From Paraphysomonas bandaiensis (Eukaryota > Chrysophyceae): a DNA stretch of 64,000 nt. The notes beneath the pieces are model-generated. The model was not told the origin of the DNA and did not search any database. It saw nothing but the letters and a program-made list of their open reading frames with translations. This document shows, one piece after another, positions 34,635 through 45,624 of the stretch (position 1 is the first letter of the stretch; each line of letters starts with the position of its first letter). The stretch is from contig CBFFRP010000180.1 of the NCBI GenBank assembly GCA_965644295.1, forward strand, positions 44,794 through 108,793, written 5' to 3'. The position numbers were made by a program, and so were the translations under genes.

Positions 34635-37518
34635 ATGCTCGGTGCTCTTGCAGTGAGAGTTCGTCGCAGTTTTCTGGCAGTAGTTTTCATTTTGACGGCT
34701 GTTTTTTTTGTGTTTTCAGTTCTTTTTGTTCCGCATGAAGTGAGCGGAGACTTCAGGTTGAGGTTGAAGAGAACAGCCAATTATTCAAGATGGGTATCTT
34801 CAGGGGTCAATCGAAGTGGAAGTTTGCGTGTATCTCACGTGCGTATGGAAGAGTTCAATAGAGCAGCTATCCCTCGTGTGTCCTGGTTCATAGATAAGGG
34901 CCGGCCTCTGGGAGGTACCTGCACACACATGCATATATATGTACCATACACTGCACTCATACCCATACAGAGCTCTGTCTTCGCCGATGGAGAAGAAACG
35001 AAGAGTACCTGGCCCATATTCATATCGGCAAAGCCGGAGGGACGTCTTTCGATAAGATACTAAGAGATGCCGCCGCAGTGAATGCCATGAACATCCCGAA
35101 GAATATCAAGATAGCTAACTACTCTCAGTTCCGGTCACGCATCAATAGCACTGTAGATGAAGGCGTTATGCCGGTGCTTCTCTGGTATGCCCATCATGAT
35201 ATGGACTATATCAACAGGGCGATAGCGGAGGGTCTTGGTCACAGGGTGGCACCTGTGGGTTTTGTGCGCAACCCGGTAGACAGGTAAACACGAGATGTAT
35301 CACTGGCCTGGCATAGTGTAATATTTCCTTTCCACTTCCAACTCTCTTTTGTATCAGAGAGATATCTCAGTTCTACTTCGCCAAGAAGAAGAAGATCCTT
35401 CGAGCGGATTATTACTTTGAAGACTGGGTTCGGAAGATGGTGGAGCATCCTGAGATAATAAAAGGTGTGACCTCCCTGATGTGTTGTGATGCGTCTGTTG
35501 ATAAAACATGCAATCTCTCATCAATAGGCACAAGCTCTCTGTTTGCTGATGGCAGCAGCGCGGCTATGTGGTTCTCCGGTCTAGTAACGGAGGAATGGGT
35601 GAATACGAAGGGGATTTCTCGCAGTGAGTATGAGGTAAAGGGGGAGTTGTTGCTGAACCATCAAGTGGATGTGATGAGACTGGCGTTGCTTAACTTTCAC
35701 CGATCGTTTCTATGGGTGGGTATCCTTGAGGAGATGCCTCGTAGTCTAGCCCTCTTTCGCCATCAGACAGGGCTGAAGCTCAAGAGTGGCAGCGACCACC
35801 TAAAGTCCAACTCCAATTCTCATCCTCCACCAACAAAGGCTGAGCGCGCTGTGATAGAGGCTGCTAATCCCATGGACATGGCACTCTACGAATATATTCG
35901 TACTGTGCAGTTAGGGCGTATGACAGCACTGGAGGAAGCGATATCCAAGAACAGGACAGTACCGTGGTGTAAGTCCAGTACGGATTGGATGGCATTCTCT
36001 TTTCCTTTCACGTTCAACGGGTCGCAGATGTGGCCTCCTCCAGAAGCCACTAGTGGTAATACAGGTGGAAGTGTAGTAGAGAGATTTTTTGGTCTAAGTG
36101 GGGCGAAACAACATCCCAATATCACTGTCGGACGATCAATAAATCCTCCTTCTGTGTCGCTGAATATTGATAGTCATGTTCATCCTACTAGAGCTGCTGC
36201 TCAAACTCAACCCTCTGGGCATATTGGTATGAAAGAATTTGAGGAGTCGTCTATTCCTCGTGTTTCGTGGTATATTAATAAGTCTCGACCACTTGGAGGT
36301 GAGTAAATAACTAGATACACATAGCTGAATACTAATATGCGTAGCTCTTTGTCTTCGAGGCTGGAGAAGAAATATCGAATACCTAGCCCATATTCATATC
36401 GGCAAAGCCGGTGGTACAACATTCGACAAAATTTTACGGAACATTGCGAAAGTGAATGATATGAGCATCCCGAAGAATATCAAGATAGCTAACTACTCTC
36501 AGTTCCGGTCACGCATCAATAGCACTGTAGATGAAGGCGTTATGCCGGTGCTTCTCTGGTATGCCCATCATGATATGGACTATATCAACAGGGCGATAGC
36601 GGAGGGTCTTGGTCACAGGGTGGCACCTGTGGGTTTTGTGCGCAACCCGGTAGACAGGTAAACACGAGATGTATCACTGGCCTGGCATAGTGTAATATTT
36701 CCTTTCCACTTCCAACTCTCTTTTGTATCAGAGAGATATCTCAGTTCTACTTCGCCAAGAAGAAGAAGATCCTTCGAGCGGATTATTACTTTGAAGACTG
36801 GGTTCGGAAGATGGTGGAGCATCCTGAGATAATAAAAGGTGTGACCTCCCTGATGTGTTGTGATGCGTCTGTTGATAAAACATGCAATCTCTCATCAATA
36901 GGCACAAGCTCTCTGTTTGCTGATGGCAGCAGCGCGGCTATGTGGTTCTCCGGTCTAGTAACGGAGGAATGGGTGAATACGAAGGGGATTTCTCGCAGTG
37001 AGTATGAGGTAAAGGGGGAGTTGTTGCTGAACCATCAAGTGGATGTGATGAGACTGGCGTTGCTTAACTTTCACCGATCGTTTCTATGGGTGGGTATCCT
37101 TGAGGAGATGCCTCGTAGTCTAGCCCTCTTTCGCCATCAGACAGGGCTGAAGCTCAAGAGTGGCAGCGACCACCTAAAGTCCAACTCCAATTCTCATCCT
37201 CCACCAACAAAGGCTGAGCGCGCTGTGATAGAGGCTGCTAATCCCATGGACATGGCACTCTACGAATATATTCGTACTGTGCAGTTAGGGCGTATGACAG
37301 CACTGGAGGAAGCGATATCCAAGAACAGGACAGTACCGTGGTGCAAGTCCAGTACGGATTGGATGGCATTCTCTTTTCCTTTCACGTTCAACGGGTCGCA
37401 GATATGGCCTCCTCCAGAAGCCACTAGTGGTAATACAGGTGGAAGTGTAGTAGAGAGATTTTTTGGTCTAAGTGGGGCGAAACAACATCCCAATATCACT
37501 ATGCCAGCAACGACGTAA
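34635..37518 (+). CDS. Golgi-type sulfotransferase with two tandem catalytic domains, 877 aa
   Basis: Five exons (34635-34914, 34971-35283, 35358-36298, 36345-36657, 36732-37518) keep frame throughout. The N terminus is a type II membrane anchor (residues ~12-33). Two sulfotransferase domains follow, each with a PAPS-binding loop (HIHIGKAGGTSF at 109-120; HIHIGKAGGTTF from 527) and a 3'-phosphate-binding GFVRNPVDR motif just before an intron. Between them, exon 3 ends with a copy of the exon 1 linker (IPRVSWYINKSRPLGG). The type resembles heparan-sulfate 2-O-sulfotransferases (Sulfotransfer_2); acceptor unknown. The repeat period is 1374 bp. From about 35093 to 36125 the copies are almost identical, intron included. 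Two separate genes remain possible but the splice frames favour one. Confidence 0.78.
35093..37501 (+). repeat. 1374-bp tandem duplication inside the sulfotransferase gene
   Basis: The unit 35093-36127 recurs at 36467-37501 with only a few substitutions (such as GTAAG/GCAAG and ATGTGG/ATATGG), and the enclosed intron is identical. Just upstream the copies are clearly more diverged, and beyond 36127/37501 they are unrelated. Confidence 0.93.
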
Positions 37519-38703
37519 ATCCGCCGCGTGGAATCCGTGAATGGGCTAACCAATTCCGATTGCTGCTTCACAGTGGTATACTCTAGTTAATAGGTAATTT
37601 TTGTGTACACAATTTCATTAAACCGCTTTTCTTTTCTTTTCAGTTTAATAATAGATGCTGTTATAAAATGCCTTAGTAGCTTATGGAGAGCTTCGTTCCT
37701 ATGCAAGGCGGATAATGTCACACTATTTATTGCAATATCCGTTATGATTCCAATCCGAGGCTGTATTCTATAGCAATGAAATACCAAAACTAGTGTCGTG
37801 ACTGATAAGTATTGCGATTATAGCAATTAAAGTAGCGTTTTTGTAAATAAAACTTGGTAAAATTTTTGATACTGGTCAAAGAGGAGTAATACTATGTACG
37901 ATAAGTAACTACAAAGATAATTCTACTGTGTCAATAATATTATTTATAATATTGTTGACTACTTTAAACATATATTATATTACTTCAGTATTTCAACAAT
38001 AAAAGTCACAGACCACACATAAATAATAGGCTATTCAGTCACAAGTATAAAGCTATTTTTTGTAAGTCGACATTGTCCTTGCCCCTCCCAAGATTGTAGA
38101 ACTACACTGGACTTGGTCAAATAAAACTTCTCGATTCTAAAATGCAAAATGCAAAGATCAAATACAATGATGTATGCATTTTACAGTATATGCATTCCCA
38201 TGATTGTATGAATTTTATTTCTGACGAGGCCATAAACACCTAGTCATAGTAAACTGGAAAAGAAGTTGTTTAGTTACGATTTTTCGACCACTTGATTAAG
38301 TTTTTACATCAATTTTGCGCCGCTATGCGTTTCTTTGTTTGTGCACCGCTGTGCGTGTATATCACACTAGACTGTGGAGTTGTACAGCAATATATACCCT
38401 TCACATATTTGGCATAAGAGTAACGGAAATAACTGCTATATAAAATTACTGTCTATTAAACACGAAACATTTACAAGAGAATATTCAGCGCAGTAGAGGC
38501 AATACATGTTTTATCTACATAAGTACAGAGTTCACACAGGCACATCCTGTCCGCATTGCCATCACAATCATGTCGTAATATGAAATATAAAAGGGGGTAA
38601 ATAGCTGACTTCGGCGGATAGTATGCGACCTCTGTAACTTCATGATTCCACTCTTGATTTACTCCACTTTAATTTCTGCGCTACTACCTTAGATGGTGAA
38701 TAA
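37519..38703. other. Intergenic between converging genes
   Basis: No gene, RNA or repeat recognised. AT-rich sequence between the stops of the sulfotransferase and TAF1B-like genes. Confidence 0.45.
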
Positions 38704-40930
38704 TTAGGTTTCCGACATATACCCAGTGGCATCAATACCAACATCATCACTACTAGACCTCGGTAGAGACACAGCAATATGAGATTCAGGTGAATGTACA
38801 AGAGGGAAGAGATCCATGTCGGCACTAGAAATAGTGCTGTTGTGCTCAGTTTTTATACTCATTTCCGCAGCAGGGATGACACCCAATGGAATCGCAGTGT
38901 CAATAGAACCTTTCCTTCGCTTTGGGCGAGTCCAGAGACCTCTGTGCTCACCCATCCACTCCCAGTTACTACGCTTGTGTTTCTTTCTCTGCGATTCTAT
39001 TGCGGCATCGCCACAATCACCACCTGCACCGTCTTCAGCATCACTGTCGTTTACACTATCGCAAGTAGCAAGGTCTGCTACTGTTTCCGTTGATCGTTGC
39101 TCAAGCCAACCCTCTGAGCCAAACTTGCGGATCATAGGAAAGATAATTCCAACGTGATCCATGTACTCGCCCATATCCTCGGCACCTATCCCACCAGTTG
39201 AAACAGGTACGATCTTACTGAGTGCCCGCACCGTTTTCATATCCACCTCTTTGCTCTCATGTGCTATAGCTTTCTCACCCAATACAGCTGCAAACACAGC
39301 TCGGTCCACCCCGCAAACAAGTTCCCAAAGGAGACCCGGGGGAGCACAAAGGTGTCGAGAGCATCGTTCGCATAGTGCCATCAGACCAGGATGAATAACC
39401 CCTGTAATATCATCTGCGACTGCGTAGGAGAGAAGAGAGTACATTTCCTCATCTGTTGGAACGATGCTGTATACTCGGCCAAGAAGAAAGTTCTTGTGCT
39501 TGGAATCCAAAGGGGTAAAATGACAGCTATCAGCAGGCGTTCTACTAGAAAGGCTCACCCCCCTACTTCCCACAGTGCATTCCTCTGTATCGCCCACTAA
39601 CCCAGTCACTTCTAAGCACTCCCACTGTTCCTCCAACACGTGTTCAAGTACCTTGTTGAAAGCTAAGAATCCGGAGCCGTCATAAACATCTCGTTTCGAA
39701 TCGTCGATAGAGCGTGCTGCTGCGCGGAGACCAAACAGGAAACCAGAAAGTGTCCTGGGGGTGATACTATTGTCCATCTCACTGATTCTTCCAGGAAGGA
39801 AAGGTCGTCCTAATGGCACCACATTCCATCCACTTACACAGCCACGAACTAGTCGACAAGCAACCACCAATCCGGCTACAAGATCTTCAGCATGATGCAT
39901 ATCAACTGCCTGAAAGCATGGTAGAGGGGCTGATCGCGAGAACAATCTGGACAGAACCACCCACATGTCCCACACATTTGATGGTAAACCAAGCCCAGAT
40001 ATTGTTGAAGAAATGACCAGGGGAGCATTCAGAGGAGGGAGAGGGAATCTCAGGCTATTAGCGAGGAGAACGGAATGAAAAAATATATTTGTCGGTGAAA
40101 GTGCACCAACTGTTCCCTGTCCAACTCTACCAAACACGAGACGCACTCTCGCTCCTTCTCTACCGAGCACTCGCCCTTGGATTCTTTCAGGCAAGAGGTC
40201 CCAAACTCTAAAGTAAGGTACTTGACCTTGCTCGCACCAACGGACTATATCTCCTGGAGTTACCCAGGATCGAAGGAGGCGGCATCCTAGATACACCATA
40301 CCCAGCAGCAATGGTTTCGAGGGTATAGGTAGCCCAGCTCCCTCACCAGTGTCCGAGCAAACAGTGGCAGCAGTGAAATGCGCCATCATTGACCTCTCAT
40401 TCTGTTGGTTCCAGAGAGTCAAATAAGAAAACCACAAGTCTTTTACGACATCTTCTAATCCATTGACGTGAGCTACGCTCCCAACAGACTGTATAGTGCA
40501 GTTAGTAATCAACAACCAGCATACAAGTTAGCTACCCTCATCATCAGCCTCAACATGGCTTGAAATACCACAAGATAGTCGTACAACTGAGGAGCACCAG
40601 GAGATGCTTTCACTGGCTGCGGAGTCTACAGGAATACACATAACTACCACACATACCACCCATGTATAGTAAAGCACAGTACAGTCTACACATACGAGCA
40701 TACAGTGCAGTGCAGTGTGATCATACGGACATGTACAGCATGAGAGACCCGCCCCGTCCCGTCCCGTCCATTACCTTCACTTGTCGTGACCTTATCTTGC
40801 CCCCCAACACATGCTCGTTCTCAAAGCTCTCAGCGAAGTAGTCCTGCGACTGGGTGCCGCACATGCTGCAGAAGAAGAAACCTTGACCGTCTTCATTGAA
40901 GCTATCGCTCTGACAAATGCTGCACAGCAT
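38704..40930 (-). CDS. RNA polymerase I initiation factor, TAF1B/Rrn7-like, 676 aa
   Basis: Exons: 40775-40930, 40536-40625 and 38704-40488, with introns of 149 and 47 nt; the second contains a TTACTAAC branch site. The N terminus is a zinc ribbon (Cys3, Cys6, Cys21, Cys24; GFFFCSMCGTQSQ), the hallmark of the TFIIB-related factors TAF1B/Rrn7. The next region (PQLYDYLVVFQAMLR, then VVKDLWFSYLTLWNQQ) fits the N-terminal cyclin-like part that follows in this family. The long remainder is less conserved, with acidic and basic low-complexity near the C terminus. The protein would recruit RNA polymerase I to rDNA promoters. Assignment rests mainly on the first 130 residues. Confidence 0.78.
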
Positions 40931-41435
40931 ATCTGTATCAGCGCAGATATTCTCCAGTAACCGCCCGGTCCATATCGCACATACGATCTACTCTTAATGG
41001 GCGTGTGTGTTATGTGAGTGAAGCAGAGGCTCTCTGCACATACACGTACATCATCGTACAGCACTATACGTATACATACTGCTGTACATACATGTATAGG
41101 TCCAGCAAAAAAAATCCAGGCTTTTTAGATGCATGCTGTTTTTTATGACCATATATTACACGAATAACGAAAAAAGGTCGATTTTTTAGAGTAGATCCAG
41201 CGCTATCATACGGCGGTAGGTAGAGTACTGTATGTATTGACTGTCCAATGGGCCAATGGGTGTGTCGGCAGCGTATACCCTCCTATACTCTGCTGTATAT
41301 CTATATGGAAGTGTAGTTGGAGCAGTGCGCAGCATGATGATGCACCTCAAAGTCTAAATAAACTCACCACTGGACAAACACACTCCAAACATACAGTAGT
41401 ATGGCTGTGCTATACTAGACTAGTGGCGTTCTCTG
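40931..41435. other. Divergent promoter region
   Basis: Spacer between the divergent TAF1B-like and RhoGAP genes. It contains scattered GTATAC/TACATAC motifs (around 41060-41095) but no gene. Confidence 0.45.
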
Positions 41436-42833
41436 ATGAGTATCGATGAGAGGGAGTGGGAGGGAGACGATGACAATGACAATGATCTCTTCAGAGACCG
41501 TCTCCGTGTCGCTCTCTCGTCTGATTTAGATGCCGTGGAGGGATCGGGATGTGTGTGTGTGAGTGAAGTGGATGGTCACAGCTATGTGTTCTTTATTCCC
41601 ATAGTGGGTATGGGATTCTCTCACAGAGACAGACGATCACAGGCGGAGCTGCTGCATAAGATGTCTCTGCTGTATCTTAAGAAGACGAGGGTGGCGGCAT
41701 CGTCAGGCTACACTCTCATATACGGACACTCCAGATTTTCAGTTTACTCTCACATTAAGATGCTACGTGAGCTGTATAATATGCTCCCCCGCTGCTATAA
41801 GAAGAATCTCAAACAGCTCTACGTTCTGCATCCAACTCCTGGGCTGCGGGCTTTTTTTCATATGTCGAAGGCGTTCATCGGACGGCATGGAATGCATAAA
41901 ATTCAGTTTGTAGGAAGTATAGCAGGGCTACAGAGGTTACTTCCTCTAGCGGCTTGGCGCCACTCTCTCCCTGCTTCGTATCTTAGATGGGAGGACCTGG
42001 AACTCTTCAACCGATCTAGTCTTCTTTCCGCCCCGTCCCCTTCTTTGCAAGAGTCATTCGACGCATCCCTAGGTGCTCCCTGGTTGGTTGTGCGGTGTGC
42101 GGAGCATTTGAGAGAGTTAGGCATGCAACGAGAGGGTTTGTTCAGAGTGCCGGGGAGTCAGGTTTCTTTTGAGGTGGCGCAGATCCGTATAAGGGCAGGC
42201 CAGACAAGTAGGCTGGTCATAGGTGGGGCGTGTGTAGATGAATCAGAACAGAGAACGGATCTCGCAGCACTAGCCATCGATGATATTGACGAGGTTGCAC
42301 AACTTTTCAAAGTATTTTTACGAGATCTACCGCAGCCTGTTGTCACAACAGAGGCCTATAAGGCCATGGTTCTGGTTGTCACTGAGAGCAACCGCGAGGT
42401 GTCTCTTGATATCATATATAGGATTTTAACACCTGATGGTTATGTGATGTGGTATAGGGTGACATGAGTGCCGACGAAATAGTTGGTCTGGTTGAAGGCG
42501 TACTTGAAAGAGAGCTTCCAGAATCTCATCTCTCCACACTACTCTATATACTCAGGTCTGGTCAAGCTTTGGGATCACTGTTGAATTCATTTCTATATGT
42601 GCAGGTTTTTGGCTGAAGTAGCGGCACAGGCCCATCTGAACAAAATGAATCCTGACAACCTTTCAGTTGTATTCGCTCCCACTCTCATGCGAGTGCAGAT
42701 GGACGATCCCATGCAAGCCATGTCGGATATTAAAACCTGTCAGCGCATTCTCAAAGCTCTTCTGCTGAAAAACATGGAGGGTGCTATTCGAATAAATTTG
42801 TCTGATAATATGGTGGATAGACTTAATCGATAG
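41436..42833 (+). CDS. CRAL-TRIO-like/BCH domain plus RhoGAP, p50RhoGAP-like, 429 aa
   Basis: Three exons (41436-42398, 42458-42555, 42605-42833) with 59- and 49-nt introns. Residues ~45-195 resemble the Sec14/BCH domain of p50RhoGAP (YTLIYGHSR, LKQLYVLHPTPGLRAFF and FIGRHGMHKIQFVGS). The RhoGAP domain follows, with REGLFRVPGS carrying the arginine finger (Arg237), LFKVFLRDLPQPV, and after splicing MNPDNLSVVFAPTLMR. It should stimulate GTP hydrolysis by Rho/Rac/Cdc42-type GTPases at membranes. All key motifs are present and the length is close to human ARHGAP1. Confidence 0.9.
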
Positions 42834-43384
42834 AATCATTACAATAGCGTAGTACATAAATGTAGCGTGTGTAATAGCTGAAATGAGATTGCTGGTTCTT
42901 GCACTATTTTTTGACTCAATAGCTGACATTTCTGTATGTTGAAGTGTATGTAATATACAGTACTTTGGTATATGACTAGTCTGTTTGCCTAAAGTGAGCA
43001 ACTAAACGCTGTGGTTTGTACTTGAAGGTTTTTGTGTTGTGTTTACGGTGCTTGAAACACACACAGAGAGAAGGGGGTCTTCGACCCTGCGTGGTGCTAC
43101 TGTCACTGTAAATACTGTTAAAGTTAATATACACAGTGTGCCCCTATGGTGTTGTGACAATATATTACAACAAAATGTCCACACAAATAAATAATACAAT
43201 AATATATTACAAAATAAGGACATTTTAAAGGAAAATAACACACAAAAATAAATAGCTTTTCTAAACGGTCCAAACTATGTAAAATTGTGTAAATTACGTA
43301 TTATTAAAGTATGTCTAGCATTCAACTGGCCACTATATTGGTACAGGTTTCTAACGCCTATTGCTAAATAAAAAGACTTTCAAT
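42834..43384. other. Intergenic
   Basis: No gene seen. Near 43280-43310 a short block resembles sequence just outside the right end of the next element (44660-44690, inverted), so the element's repeats may once have extended further. Confidence 0.4.
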
Positions 43385-44657
43385 AATAGAGTATGTATTT
43401 TGTATATACGGTTGCTGGTATACTGACAGGAGTGTGTTAGATATGAGGGTCATGTGACCATAAATAGACACACAGACAGCCTATTGTGGGATTAAATTAT
43501 GACCCAACCTGCAGATTAAAACAAAGGACGATTGATGGAGCCGTCTCGAACTTTCATAATTCCATTTCTTTTCTTTAACCCTATATCCCCCTTATATGTA
43601 GCGATAGCCGCACATACAACTCTGTCAACCTCTACTGGCCAAACATGACCAACTTTACTCATATTCGGACTATCATATTCGTGCCACCAACGCAGAGCAC
43701 TCTTATAATTTTGATAAGTTTGTGCGCTTACAGTCACAACATTTTGTCCGGGATTAAGTAGGAAATAATATGAGAGCAAGAAATAATGCAGATCTGTACC
43801 ATGAATGAAAAGACAAAGTATGTATTCAATTAAAATAAGACGGGATTTGCATGAATATAGTACGAAGTAAAATTAACGACAATTACTACTTAGAACCTAC
43901 TAATATACATACCACGACAAAACTGGACCAAAGCGTAAACTAGCTCCCAATCACCTGATAAGAAGCAGAAGCATTGTGCCCTTCAGATGTCTCCACCGCC
44001 AATCTGAGTTCAGTTAGCTTCCAAGGTAATGATAACATTTGTTCGTCCAAGCCATGGCTTAATTAAGAGTAATGCTATAATACAGTCACCATAATGAACG
44101 TGGTATGCGCGATCGTCGGGCGTTGGTGTGTTAACAGTAATAAAATATACATGTATACGATACAGACACATACGAAACAGACTTCAACCACTGGCGTGGA
44201 AAAGATCTCCCTAAAGTGAGCGTCCAAGTGTGCAATCGCCGAGGAGGGTGAGTCGCTGTCTTGCAGCTGCTCCTTAGTATTATCGGGAGAGCTTCACAGA
44301 ATGCACACTGAGCATACATTCTGCAAGATAACGACTCAAGCAGTATTTGATCCTCCTGTAAGGGCCTCTTCCACTTCACTGTCTCTTCTGATGGTAATAA
44401 CCCACACATGTAGCAGTTGTCTCAAGCGGATAAAAGTCATCGTACTGGTCTTGCACAGCATGAAGCTTGCGGTACAGTGAAGTCATGTCAGTCCATTAAC
44501 GACTCCATCAATCGCCCTTTGTTTTAATCTGCAGGTGGGGTCATAATTTCACCCCACAATAGACTGTCTGTGTGTCTTTTGATGGTCATGACCCTCATAT
44601 ACAACACACTCCTGCCAGTATACCAGCAACCGTATATACAAAATACATACTCTAATA
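43385..44657. mobile_element. 1.27-kb element with ~154-bp terminal inverted repeats
   Basis: 43385-43540 is the inverted match of 44503-44657 (about 85-90% by eye), starting AGAGTATGTATTTTGTATAT and containing GAGGGTCATG and CAGATTAAAACAAAG blocks. One short ORF lies partly in the left repeat. Superfamily not identified. Confidence 0.75.
43516..43779 (-). pseudogene. Transposon-associated ORF fragment, 87 codons
   Basis: The frame reads TYQNYKSALRWWHEYDSPN, then VGHVWPVEVDRVV and TYKGDIGLKKRNGIMK. It looks like the N-terminal DNA-binding part of a recombinase or transposase (the pattern recalls Crypton-like tyrosine recombinases), but I cannot confirm that. It ends inside the left inverted repeat and no catalytic part is visible, so the element is probably non-autonomous. 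Confidence 0.45.
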
Positions 44658-44783
44658 ACACGTACTAATTTACACAATTTTAAAGAAAAACAAGAGATTT
44701 TACACAAATATTCGTTTTCATGCATCTAAAACAAGAAAACCTCGGCTTTTTTGCCTGATACCTTCATACAGTTCCTCGTATCA

Positions 44784-44784
<1 letters not shown>

Positions 44785-44814
<30 letters not shown>

Positions 44815-45593
44815 CATACATACATACATACATACATACATACATACATACATACATACATACATACATACATACATACATACATACATACATACATACA
44901 TACATACATACATACATACATACATACATACATACATACATACATACATACATACATACATACATACATACATACATACATACATACATACATACATACA
45001 TACATACATACATACATACATACATACATACATACATACATACATACATACATACATACATACATACATACATACATACATACATACATACATACATACA
45101 TACATACATACATACATACATACATACATACATACATACATACATACATACATACATACATACATACATACATACATACATACATACATACATACATACA
45201 TACATACATACATACATACATACATACATACATACATACATACATACATACATACATACATACATACATACATACATACATACATACATACATACATACA
45301 TACATACATACATACATACATACATACATACATACATACATACATACATACATACATACATACATACATACATACATACATACATACATACATACATACA
45401 TACATACATACATACATACATACATACATACATACATACATACATACATACATACATACATACATACATACATACATACATACATACATACATACATACA
45501 TACATACATACATACATACATACATACATACATACATACATACATACATACATACATACATACATACATACATACATACATACATACATACAC
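44785..45593. repeat. (ATAC)n microsatellite, ~800 bp
   Basis: About 200 uninterrupted tetranucleotide units, ending 32 bp before the ATG of the DysF-F-BAR gene. Confidence 0.98.
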
Positions 45594-45624
45594 ATAGGCT
45601 GTTATTTAGTCCTATTAGTTCGAT

